From Chromatiales bacterium (lineage in GTDB: Bacteria > Pseudomonadota > Gammaproteobacteria > UBA6429 > Thiohalophilaceae): a stretch of DNA of 6,041 nt. The notes under the pieces were generated by a model. It saw only the letters and a program-made list of their open reading frames with translations, had not been told where the DNA came from and did no database searches. Shown here piece after piece: positions 1-5,001 of this stretch; the first letter of the stretch is position 1; each line of letters begins with the position of its first letter. The translations under genes and the position numbers were made by a program. The stretch lies in assembly GCA_027057985.1 (NCBI GenBank), contig JALUTJ010000094.1:1-6041 (forward strand), in the 5' to 3' direction.

Positions 1-237
1 CATTTTTTTCTCGCGATTATCGGAAATAATATCGTCGGTACTGGCGAATATCTGGGCGTGATCGGGATTAAGCCTGACGCCCTCGATAGTAGTAAAATCG
101 TTGATAATATAATCCACTTCGAGAAAACGGGGATCTTCATGCAGGGAAAAATTGGACTGTAAAATCTCTTCAGGCTGAACCATTTCAGAAAATTTGCGAT
201 AAATGCCGTCTTCTCGCCAGCTAATCGTGTATGACAT
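1..237 (-). CDS. Small hypothetical protein, 3' end cut off by the window edge
   Basis: An uninterrupted frame of 79 codons starts at ATG 235-237 and runs off the left edge without a stop, so the C-terminus is missing. It begins MSYTISWREDGIYRKFSE and continues with EEILQSN, DPRF and YIINDF blocks. The peptide is soluble and acidic, with no signal peptide or membrane segment. The pattern of a short beta strand (ISW), a GIY turn, then 'E-E-I-L-x-S-N' and 'Y-I-I-N-D-F' resembles small uncharacterised proteobacterial proteins with a SpoIIAA/STAS-like fold; that resemblance is from memory and uncertain. The first ATG is preferred because coding-like residues begin right after it, although the upstream AT-rich leader has no good Shine-Dalgarno sequence. 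It lies 112 bp downstream of the secreted-protein gene on the same strand. Function unknown. Confidence 0.72.
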   Translation of the reverse strand, partial: MSYTISWREDGIYRKFSEMVQPEEILQSNFSLHEDPRFLEVDYIINDFTTIEGVRLNPDHAQIFASTDDIISDNREKKM

Positions 238-349
238 AAAGTTGATAACTCATTATTTAATTCAACAACCGAAGTCGATTGTAAATTAAATACGTATCCG
301 TGGAGATAGGGTAACCCCTGATTTATGTCATAATTTGTTACAGAATGCG

Positions 350-700
350 CTAGTTGAAGATAATGGGTTTGAGCTCCACGGTATCATCAAACTTCTTGAT
401 ATAGGGTTTGAGTGGAAAGCGGCGCTTGCTACCGGTTTTCTTTTTGACTTCCAGGGTCAGTTTGTAAACCTCGGCTTTGACCGGCTCATCCATGACCGAG
501 AGATCCAGCTTAAATGTCCCATCTTTGGCAAGACTGCCAAGGTCGAGAATGCTGCCATCATTATCGAGAATAAAAACTTCAATAGCCGCTGGGTCTGAGG
601 TGACAATTTGGCCGTGTAAAACGCTGGCCTGTTTTTCAATGCTGTGGACAGCCGAAATAAACAGGAACGGCAGTACAAGTAAAAAAATCCATCTTTTCAT
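350..700 (-). CDS. Small secreted/periplasmic hypothetical protein
   Basis: This gene encodes 116 residues. Residues 1-20 form a classic Sec signal peptide: basic MKR, a hydrophobic core WIFLLVLPFLFISA, and a likely cleavage site after VHS. There is no lipobox cysteine, so the mature ~96-residue protein should be free in the periplasm or exported. The mature part alternates short beta strands with turns (HGQIV, IEVFILDNDG, DGTFKLDL, KAEVYKLTLEV) and ends with a basic stretch (KKKTGSKRR) and a final VELKPIIF strand. The 'D-G-T-F-x-L' turn recalls carboxypeptidase-regulatory/transthyretin-like beta sandwiches, but this is only an inference from pattern. The start is supported by a GGGAG Shine-Dalgarno sequence about 6 bases upstream. 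A candidate terminator closes the preceding gene and there is its own AT-rich upstream region, so it is probably transcribed separately. Function unknown. Confidence 0.8.
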   Translation of the reverse strand: MKRWIFLLVLPFLFISAVHSIEKQASVLHGQIVTSDPAAIEVFILDNDGSILDLGSLAKDGTFKLDLSVMDEPVKAEVYKLTLEVKKKTGSKRRFPLKPYIKKFDDTVELKPIIFN

Positions 701-722
701 GTTTCTCTCCCAACTGAGATAA

Positions 723-758
723 AGTAGCAGTTTTCTTAATTTATATTTCTATGCTACT
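723..758. repeat. 7-bp inverted repeat upstream of the secreted-protein gene
   Basis: AGTAGCA at 723-729 and TGCTACT at 752-758 are exact reverse complements, separated by a 22-base AT-rich spacer. On the minus strand the pair lies 22-58 bases upstream of the ATG at 700, where a promoter or 5' leader would be. It could be a paired operator or a leader stem. The loop is long for a hairpin and no good -35/-10 pair could be assigned here, so the role is open. Confidence 0.35.
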
Positions 759-804
759 CGAATACACCTGATTAAAACGTGAGATATATCAACAATAATG
801 GTAT

Positions 805-834
805 AAAAAATCAGGCATTTCAAGCCGATGCCGG
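805..834 (-). terminator. Candidate intrinsic terminator over the stop of the 149-residue gene
   Basis: Read on the minus strand, GGCAT and ATGCC pair across a 9-base loop (stem 828-832 with 814-818) and are followed after three bases by six T (805-810). The TGA stop codon of the gene (820-822) lies in the loop. The five-base stem is weak, so termination may be partial. Confidence 0.4.
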
Positions 835-1269
835 ATGAAACAGCCGGTTCCACCAGCGGCGACGATTATTGGGTGGGTTAAGGGCTGTTTCCAGCTCAAC
901 CGGCTGTAAGCGGGAAATAATCCAGCCCGGCAAGGGGGGATTGTCACTGAAACCACAGCTGACCCCAAGGTTATTGGGATCATATATTTTTATAAAGCGG
1001 GGCTCGGTTTTATTGTCAGCATAGACAATGCCGCAGTATTCTTCTTCATGTTCCTGGTGCAGCAGGGCATCGATTTCACGAATGAAGTCGAGCAGTTTTT
1101 CCTTGCTGACCGTAGCTGCTGGCGCAGCTTCCCCCACCGCATAGATATACCAGTTATCATCGGCATGTTGTTTCAGTACTTCCCAGAAGGCATCCAGGTC
1201 GGGCCAGCGCATCATGGAAGTAAAGCTGCCACGGTAGGCGGAAATAAATTCAGAGTCGGGGGTATCCAT
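820..1269 (-). CDS. Conserved hypothetical protein, 149 aa
   Basis: This gene encodes 149 residues and appears soluble and acidic, without a signal peptide or membrane segment. Notable blocks are YRGSFTSMMRWPDLDAFWEVL (12-32), WYIYAVGEAAP (40-50), a charged helix ending LLHQEHEEEYCGIVYAD (69-85), and IKIYDPNNLGVSCG (93-106) followed by LPGWIISRL. I recall similar short proteins with the same 'WYIYAVGE', 'EYCGIVYAD' and 'IFDPNNLGVSCG' blocks in other Gammaproteobacteria, always without a function. There are two cysteines, C79 and C105, each inside one of the conserved-looking blocks. The C-terminal tail is basic and tryptophan-rich (NNRRRWWNRLF). The start is supported by AGGA eight bases upstream. 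It is divergent from the DyP peroxidase across 99 bp, so the two could share regulation. No function is proposed. Confidence 0.82.
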   Translation of the reverse strand: MDTPDSEFISAYRGSFTSMMRWPDLDAFWEVLKQHADDNWYIYAVGEAAPAATVSKEKLLDFIREIDALLHQEHEEEYCGIVYADNKTEPRFIKIYDPNNLGVSCGFSDNPPLPGWIISRLQPVELETALNPPNNRRRWWNRLFHPASA

Positions 1270-1283
1270 CGCATTGATTCCTG

Positions 1284-1322
1284 TTTAAATGGCCATATTT
1301 AAAGTATAGTGATTTTAAATCA
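1284..1322. promoter_or_regulatory. Palindrome-rich divergent promoter region of the DyP gene and the 149-aa gene
   Basis: TTTAAAT (1284-1290) and ATTTAAA (1297-1303) form a perfect 7-bp inverted repeat around GGCCAT, with ATGGCCAT (1289-1296) itself palindromic. Directly after it, TGATTT (1310-1315) and AAATCA (1317-1322) form a perfect 6+1+6 inverted repeat. Between them lie overlapping -10-like hexamers in both directions, TATAGT on plus (1305-1310) and TATACT on minus (1303-1308). No convincing -35 boxes were found for either. The layout suggests a regulated divergent promoter, but the regulator is unknown. The spacing does not fit FNR or CRP, and there is no OxyR consensus here. Confidence 0.4.
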
Positions 1323-1353
1323 AAATTTATGTACGTATTGTTACATTTTCAAT

Positions 1354-1360
1354 AAGGGAG
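1354..1360 (+). promoter_or_regulatory. Ribosome binding site that fixes the DyP start
   Basis: AAGGGAG ends eight bases before ATG 1369. The frame stays open upstream to a GTG at 1309, but that start has no such site and would add 20 residues (including CTYCYIFNKG) unlike the family N-terminus. ATG 1369 is therefore chosen. Confidence 0.85.
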
Positions 1361-1368
1361 ATACTTTT

Positions 1369-2247
1369 ATGACCACCCAGCCCGGCATTCTTGCCACCGA
1401 GAATATTGCATCACGCTATCTCAGCTTTAGCCTCGTAAACAGTAAAGCGGCAAAAACAGCATTACAGCAGTTAAAACAGCAGGCTGATGGTGAATCGCTG
1501 GTAGTGGGCATCGGTCAGTCTCTGCTCAAGGCGCTGGGTAAGGAAATTGAAGGCTTACATGACATGCCGGCACAGTCCGCACCGGGACTGGATGTTCCCT
1601 CCACTCCGGCAGCATTATGGTTGTGGTTACGCGGTAGCGATCGAGGCGTGTTATTCCACCGTAGCCGTGAACTGCAGGCACTGCTGGCAGAGGCGTTTGA
1701 ACTGGTTGATGTGGTTGAAGGTTTTCGTTTCGATGAAAGCCGTGACATGAGTGGTTATATCGATGGCACGGAAAACCCGCAGGGTGATGCTGCGCTGCAG
1801 GCCGCGGTGGTACAGGGCATGGGCGAGGGGATGGATGGCAGTAGCTTTGTTGCGGTTCAGACCTGGCAACATGACTTTGATGTTCTCGATGCCATGAATA
1901 CAGCAGAGAAGGACAATACCATTGGCCGCCATGTCAGTGATAACGAGGAATTTGATTCGGCACCGGAATCGGCGCATGTAAAACGTGCGGCACAGGAAAG
2001 TTATGATCCGGAAGCCTACATTCTACGTCGCTCCATGCCCTGGGCAGAAGGCATGCAGGCCGGGCTGGTATTCATTGCTTTTGGTAAATCATTTGATGCC
2101 TTCGAAGCCATCCTGCATCGTATGCTGGGGCTGGAAGATGGTATCCATGATGCGCTCTTTAATATTACTCGTCCGCTAACAGGTGCCTATTACTGGTGCC
2201 CACCAATGAAAGGCGAGCAGCTGGATCTCACTCAACTCGGGCTTTAA
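1369..2247 (+). CDS. yfeX: DyP-type haem peroxidase, YfeX-like
   Basis: This gene encodes 292 residues (E. coli YfeX has about 300), with no signal peptide, so it should be a cytoplasmic haem peroxidase of the YfeX-like DyP group. The family reduces H2O2 while oxidising dyes, porphyrinogens or other donors; the natural substrate is unsettled. Diagnostic elements are GYIDGTENP (129-137) with the catalytic Asp D132 of the GxxDG motif, IGRHVSDNEEF (185-195), SAHVKR with the likely proximal haem ligand H203, and ILRRSMPW with the likely distal Arg R220. The 17-residue spacing between H203 and R220 equals that in YfeX. The C-terminal part has the FNITRPLTGAYYWCPP block of the family. It is transcribed away from the 149-aa gene and towards the Prx-Grx gene, placing two peroxidases tail to tail. 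No encapsulin gene is adjacent and the C-terminus (LDLTQLGL) is not an evident encapsulin cargo tag. The gene is intact. Confidence 0.93.
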   Translation: MTTQPGILATENIASRYLSFSLVNSKAAKTALQQLKQQADGESLVVGIGQSLLKALGKEIEGLHDMPAQSAPGLDVPSTPAALWLWLRGSDRGVLFHRSRELQALLAEAFELVDVVEGFRFDESRDMSGYIDGTENPQGDAALQAAVVQGMGEGMDGSSFVAVQTWQHDFDVLDAMNTAEKDNTIGRHVSDNEEFDSAPESAHVKRAAQESYDPEAYILRRSMPWAEGMQAGLVFIAFGKSFDAFEAILHRMLGLEDGIHDALFNITRPLTGAYYWCPPMKGEQLDLTQLGL

Positions 2248-2254
2248 AACGGGC

Positions 2255-2285
2255 AAAAAAAAGATGGCTCGATTGAGCCATCTTT
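2255..2285. terminator. Terminator hairpin between the convergent peroxidase genes
   Basis: AAAGATGGCTC (2260-2270) and GAGCCATCTTT (2275-2285) pair perfectly over 11 bp with a GATT loop. On the minus strand the stem is followed by eight T (2255-2262, partly within the stem), a textbook intrinsic terminator for the Prx-Grx gene. On the plus strand only three U follow, so it serves the DyP gene less well but begins 12 bases after the DyP stop. Confidence 0.88.
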
Positions 2286-2326
2286 CATGGGGGCGGTTAA
2301 AGCCTGCTTTAGGCGACCATGTCTTC

Positions 2327-3049
2327 CTACAGGTATTCTTCCAGGCTCTCTGAGCCGCCAACATAGTCACCGTTGATGAAAATCTGCGGTACGCTGGAAG
2401 TACCGGAGATAGCACGCAGGGTGGCTTCGGTGTAGTCCTTGTTCAGCACCAGCTCTTCGTAGTCCTTACCGGCATCACGCAGCATTTTCTTGGCCTTGAT
2501 ACAGTACTCGCAACCTTCACGGGTGAAGATAGTGACACTGTCCGGCTTTTTCGCTTTTGGTGCCACGTATTCCAGCATGGTATCGGCATCAGACACTTCA
2601 AACGGGTCGCCGGGTACGTCTGGCTCGATGAACATCTTTTCGATAACGCCATCTTTAACCAGCATGGAATAACGCCATGAGCGCTTGCCAAAACCAAGGT
2701 CACTCTTGTCGACCAGCATACCCATGCCTTCGCTGAATTCACCATTTCCATCCGGGATGAATGTCAGGTTATCGGCATGCTGATCTTTTTTCCATTCGTT
2801 CATAACAAAGGTATCATTGACCGATACACAAACCACATCATCAACACCGTTTTCCTTAAAGGTGGACGCTAACTGGTTGTAGCGTGGCACATGCGTTGAT
2901 GAGCAGGTTGGGGTGAATGCGCCGGGTAAGGCGAAGACAACAACGGTTTTTCCCTTGAAGATATCATCACTGCTGATATCAACCCACTTTTCATTATCAC
3001 GGGTGTGGAACACGACCTGTGGTACATTTTGACCTTCACGATTTTCCAT
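2327..3049 (-). CDS. Peroxiredoxin 5-glutaredoxin fusion (PGdx-type glutathione peroxidase)
   Basis: This gene encodes 240 residues, the usual length for hybrid Prx5-Grx proteins such as that of Haemophilus influenzae. Residues 1-165 form a Prx5-type peroxiredoxin: [10 protein letters not shown] contains the peroxidatic C49, and R126 in KRSWRYSM is the expected conserved Arg. Residues 171-240 form a glutaredoxin: [12 protein letters not shown] with C180 and C183, then [10 protein letters not shown] (218-227) with the cis-Pro, and [12 protein letters not shown]. The Prx half reduces H2O2 and alkyl hydroperoxides; the fused Grx half regenerates C49 with glutathione, so the enzyme is a self-contained cytosolic GSH-dependent peroxidase. 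The start has GAGAGG about nine bases upstream. It is divergent from oxyR, has an OxyR-like operator at its promoter and ends at a strong terminator. The stop is TAG; an in-frame TAA follows five codons later. The gene is intact and the call is very secure. Confidence 0.97.
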   Translation of the reverse strand: MENREGQNVPQVVFHTRDNEKWVDISSDDIFKGKTVVVFALPGAFTPTCSSTHVPRYNQLASTFKENGVDDVVCVSVNDTFVMNEWKKDQHADNLTFIPDGNGEFSEGMGMLVDKSDLGFGKRSWRYSMLVKDGVIEKMFIEPDVPGDPFEVSDADTMLEYVAPKAKKPDSVTIFTREGCEYCIKAKKMLRDAGKDYEELVLNKDYTEATLRAISGTSSVPQIFINGDYVGGSESLEEYL

Positions 3050-3082
3050 ATTTATTGACCTCTCTGGTTTTAAATTATTTTG

Positions 3083-3099
3083 CAGGGCCCATTGCCCTG
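3083..3099 (-). other. Small hairpin in the 5' leader of the Prx-Grx gene
   Basis: CAGGGC and GCCCTG pair perfectly (3094-3099 with 3083-3088) around a 5-base loop. From the proposed promoter, transcription would begin near 3104, so the hairpin would be almost at the 5' end of the mRNA and about 20 bases before the ribosome binding site. There is no U-run after it, so it is not a terminator; an mRNA-stabilising 5' stem is a reasonable guess. Confidence 0.45.
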
Positions 3100-3110
3100 A
3101 ACACGAGAGT

Positions 3111-3138
3111 ATTATGGGGTTAAAAATGTAATTGATAA
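3111..3138 (-). promoter_or_regulatory. Candidate promoter of the Prx-Grx gene
   Basis: Read on the minus strand, CATAAT (3111-3116) matches five of six bases of a sigma-70 -10 box. A poor -35, TTATCA (3133-3138), lies 16 bases upstream. The OxyR-like operator begins two bases beyond it. A weak -35 with an activator site touching it is the usual layout of OxyR-activated promoters. Confidence 0.55.
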
Positions 3139-3163
3139 AATCGTTTGTTTCTACTAATATAAT
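3132..3163 (+). promoter_or_regulatory. Candidate promoter of oxyR
   Basis: TTGATA (3132-3137) is a good -35. TAATAT (3155-3160) is 17 bases downstream, while the perfect TATAAT (3158-3163) is 20 bases downstream; either could serve as the -10. Transcription would start near 3167-3171, leaving a leader of only about 17-21 bases. Both elements overlap the OxyR-like operator, predicting autorepression. Confidence 0.5.
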
Positions 3164-3176
3164 AGGTAAAATCTAT
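3140..3176. promoter_or_regulatory. Tandem OxyR-type operator between oxyR and the Prx-Grx gene
   Basis: Positions 3162-3176 (ATAGGTAAAATCTAT) match the OxyR unit ATAGNTNNNANCTAT at all ten fixed bases. The unit exactly 22 bp away, 3140-3154 (ATCGTTTGTTTCTAC), matches seven of ten. Together with the 7-bp spacer they make the 37-bp arrangement described for the E. coli OxyR tetramer. The site lies 11 bp before the oxyR start codon, abuts the -35 of the divergent peroxidase promoter and covers the oxyR -10. The encoded OxyR is adjacent, which strengthens the assignment. Confidence 0.8.
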
Positions 3177-3187
3177 TATTAAAAATT

Positions 3188-4090
3188 ATGAAACTACGAG
3201 ACCTTGAATACCTTATTGCCGTGGCAGAAGAACGCCATTTTCATCGTGCGGCAGCGCGCTGTTTTGTCAGCCAGCCGACCCTCAGTGGCCAGCTGAAAAA
3301 GCTCGAAGCCGAACTCGGTATCATGCTGGTGGAGCGTAATAATCGACAGGTCAGTATGACCGAAGCCGGTGAAGCCGTGGTAAAACATGCCCGCGCCGTA
3401 CTCGGTGAGGTGGAGCTGATAAAAAATGTGGCGGCCTATTACCAGGATCCACTGGTGGGTGAGTTGCGGGTGGGCTTGATCCCCACCGTAGCCCCTTACC
3501 TGTTGCCGGTGATTATGCCGCAGCTGAAAAAACAGTTTTCCCGGCTCAAGCTATGGTTATACGAGTACCAGACCCATGTGCTTATGGAAAAGCTGGGGAA
3601 TGCCGAGCTGGATCTGCTTATTCTTGCATTACCGGTTGAAGAACATGATTTTGTTGAGGTAGACATTTTTCGTGAACCATTTCGCCTGGCAATACAGCGG
3701 CAGCAGAAACTGGCGAAATTAAAGCAGGTGACCATGAGTGATCTCTCCGGGCAGGAATTGCTATTACTCGAAGAAGGGCACTGCCTGCGTGGGCATATTC
3801 TCGATGTCTGCATGCTGGCAGGGGTTAAAGAACAGAGCCAGTACCATGCCACCAGCCTGGAAACCCTGCGCCACATGGTGGCCGAGGGCATTGGCATGAC
3901 ACTAATGCCGGAACTGGCCGTACCAGCCAAAACACGAAAGAGCGATGATATTCGTTATATCGAATTTGCCGATCCCAGGCCAGCGCGTCGCATAGGCATG
4001 CTTTATCGTAAAAACAGTTATCGCGAAGAAACATTCAACCATATTGCAGAATTGATTAAATCGGTATTACCGGTTAACGTGTTTTTTTAA
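3188..4090 (+). CDS. oxyR: Hydrogen-peroxide-sensing LysR-type regulator OxyR
   Basis: This gene encodes 300 residues, close to E. coli OxyR (305). The N-terminal winged helix-turn-helix opens MKLRDLEYLIAVAEERHF and contains SQPTLSGQLKKLE (28-40), the OxyR-like recognition helix. The effector domain has the family blocks VGLIPTVAPYLLP (95-107), LYEYQTH (124-130), LDLLILAL (141-148) and TSLETLRHMVAEG. The redox pair is exactly where E. coli OxyR has it: C199 in EEGHCLRG and C208 in LDVCML. H2O2 is therefore expected to form the C199-C208 disulfide that activates it. Extra cysteine C25 lies in the DNA-binding domain, as in E. coli. No Shine-Dalgarno sequence precedes the ATG; the leader is short and AT-rich. 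It is divergent from the Prx-Grx target gene across 138 bp containing its presumed operator. No clear terminator follows, so read-through into the pseudouridine synthase gene is possible. Confidence 0.96.
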   Translation: MKLRDLEYLIAVAEERHFHRAAARCFVSQPTLSGQLKKLEAELGIMLVERNNRQVSMTEAGEAVVKHARAVLGEVELIKNVAAYYQDPLVGELRVGLIPTVAPYLLPVIMPQLKKQFSRLKLWLYEYQTHVLMEKLGNAELDLLILALPVEEHDFVEVDIFREPFRLAIQRQQKLAKLKQVTMSDLSGQELLLLEEGHCLRGHILDVCMLAGVKEQSQYHATSLETLRHMVAEGIGMTLMPELAVPAKTRKSDDIRYIEFADPRPARRIGMLYRKNSYREETFNHIAELIKSVLPVNVFF

Positions 4091-4161
4091 ATTTTCCTAT
4101 ACCATCAACATTATCTTGCTGGTAATGTGGATCGTTATTGTCGTACAGGTGAGTTAATGTA

Positions 4162-5001
4162 ATGCCGGTCGAAGCACGGAAATACCATGTAAAGATAAAA
4201 CGGGCAGGGAGTACCGCGGTTGAACTACTGGCAGAGGAAACAGGCCTGTCAAAGGCTAAAATAAAACAGGCCATGCAAAAAGGGGCGCTCTGGTTAAGCG
4301 ACGATAAAGGAACTCGACGTTTACGCCGTCATAGTAAACCACTTGCAAAGGATACAACATTACATCTTTATTATAATGAAGATGTATTGCAACAGCCGGT
4401 AGCTGAGGCGCTCCTGATTGCCGATGAAGGTGATTATAGTGTCTGCTACAAGCCACGAGGTATGTTATCGCAGGGCAGTAAGTGGGGCGATCATACCGCG
4501 ATAAACCGTTGGCTTGAAAAACAGCTTCAGCCTCAGCGCCCGGTATTTATCGTGCACCGGCTGGATCGCTTTGCTAGTGGCCTGATATTACTGGCTCATA
4601 GTAAAAAAATGGCCACACAGTTATCACAACTGTTTCAAAACGGGCAGATTGATAAAAAATATCGGGTTTTAGTGCAAGGCCATTTTCAGCCGGAGCATTT
4701 AACGATTGAGCAGGCAGTGGATAGTAAACCGGCATGCAGTCATGTACAGCTGCTTGGCTATAATGAAAGCCGTGATATATCTTTAGTTGAAGTAAAAATT
4801 GAAACGGGTCGTAAGCACCAGATACGACTTCATCTTGCCGCTGCCGGTTTTCCTGTACTGGGTGATCGTCTGCATGGCAATAGCGATAATAACAACAAGG
4901 ATGATCTGCAACTCACTGCATATTTTCTGGGCTTTACCGATCCGCGTGACGGCAGCTACAGGGAATATACCTTGCCACAGGAGCTGCAACCAGCGCTATA
5001 A
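4162..5001 (+). CDS. RluA-family RNA pseudouridine synthase with S4-like domain
   Basis: This gene encodes 279 residues. Residues ~17-72 look like an S4 RNA-binding domain (TAVELLAEETGLSKAKIKQAMQ... then DDTLHLYY-like ending). The catalytic domain begins at YSVCYKPRGMLSQ (92-104), has the RluA signature HRLDRFASGL (132-141) with catalytic D135, a KKYRVLVQGHF block, then ETGRKHQIRLH (214-224) and VLGDRLHG. Such enzymes isomerise uridine to pseudouridine in rRNA or tRNA; the target base cannot be told from this sequence, and identity with RluA, RluC, RluD or TruC is not claimed. The HRLD-x-F-A-S-G form has Phe-Ala where many members have x-T. The start is supported by AGGTGAG eight bases upstream; an out-of-frame ATG at 4157 is ignored. 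It lies 71 bp after oxyR on the same strand. Its stop overlaps the end of the convergent permease gene by 6 bp. Confidence 0.92.
   Translation: MPVEARKYHVKIKRAGSTAVELLAEETGLSKAKIKQAMQKGALWLSDDKGTRRLRRHSKPLAKDTTLHLYYNEDVLQQPVAEALLIADEGDYSVCYKPRGMLSQGSKWGDHTAINRWLEKQLQPQRPVFIVHRLDRFASGLILLAHSKKMATQLSQLFQNGQIDKKYRVLVQGHFQPEHLTIEQAVDSKPACSHVQLLGYNESRDISLVEVKIETGRKHQIRLHLAAAGFPVLGDRLHGNSDNNNKDDLQLTAYFLGFTDPRDGSYREYTLPQELQPAL

Noticed and set aside
321..333. TTATG-T-CATAA palindrome before the left-edge gene
   Set aside because: It is short and AT-rich, with no promoter that could be placed confidently around it; chance is a sufficient explanation.
1310..1323. FNR or CRP site at TGATTTTAAATCA
   Set aside because: The spacing between TGAT and ATCA is five bases rather than the four of FNR, and the CRP spacing does not fit either. 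It is kept only as an unassigned palindrome.
1309..1368. Longer DyP reading frame starting at GTG 1309
   Set aside because: The extra 20 residues do not resemble a family N-terminus, would overlap the candidate promoter, and lack a ribosome site, while ATG 1369 has AAGGGAG at the right distance.
1270..1368. OxyR operator at the DyP promoter
   Set aside because: The only ATAG (1306-1309) is not followed by the required T, A and CTAT positions.
1651..1977. 108-codon minus-strand frame inside the DyP gene
   Set aside because: It is antisense to the conserved catalytic region and lacks a recognisable domain or start signal.
2215..2247. Encapsulin cargo-loading tag on the DyP C-terminus
   Set aside because: LDLTQLGL directly follows the normal family end and does not match the GSLxIGSLK-like tags; no encapsulin gene is nearby.
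3496..3930. 144-codon minus-strand frame inside oxyR
   Set aside because: It lies wholly antisense to a certain gene, is of low-complexity Ser/Arg/Cys composition, and has no ribosome site; it is a shadow of the oxyR coding frame.
4060..4090. Intrinsic terminator at the end of oxyR (T7 run at 4082-4088)
   Set aside because: The run lies inside the last codons, and only a 4-bp CGGT/ACCG stem precedes it, nine bases away. That is too weak to call.
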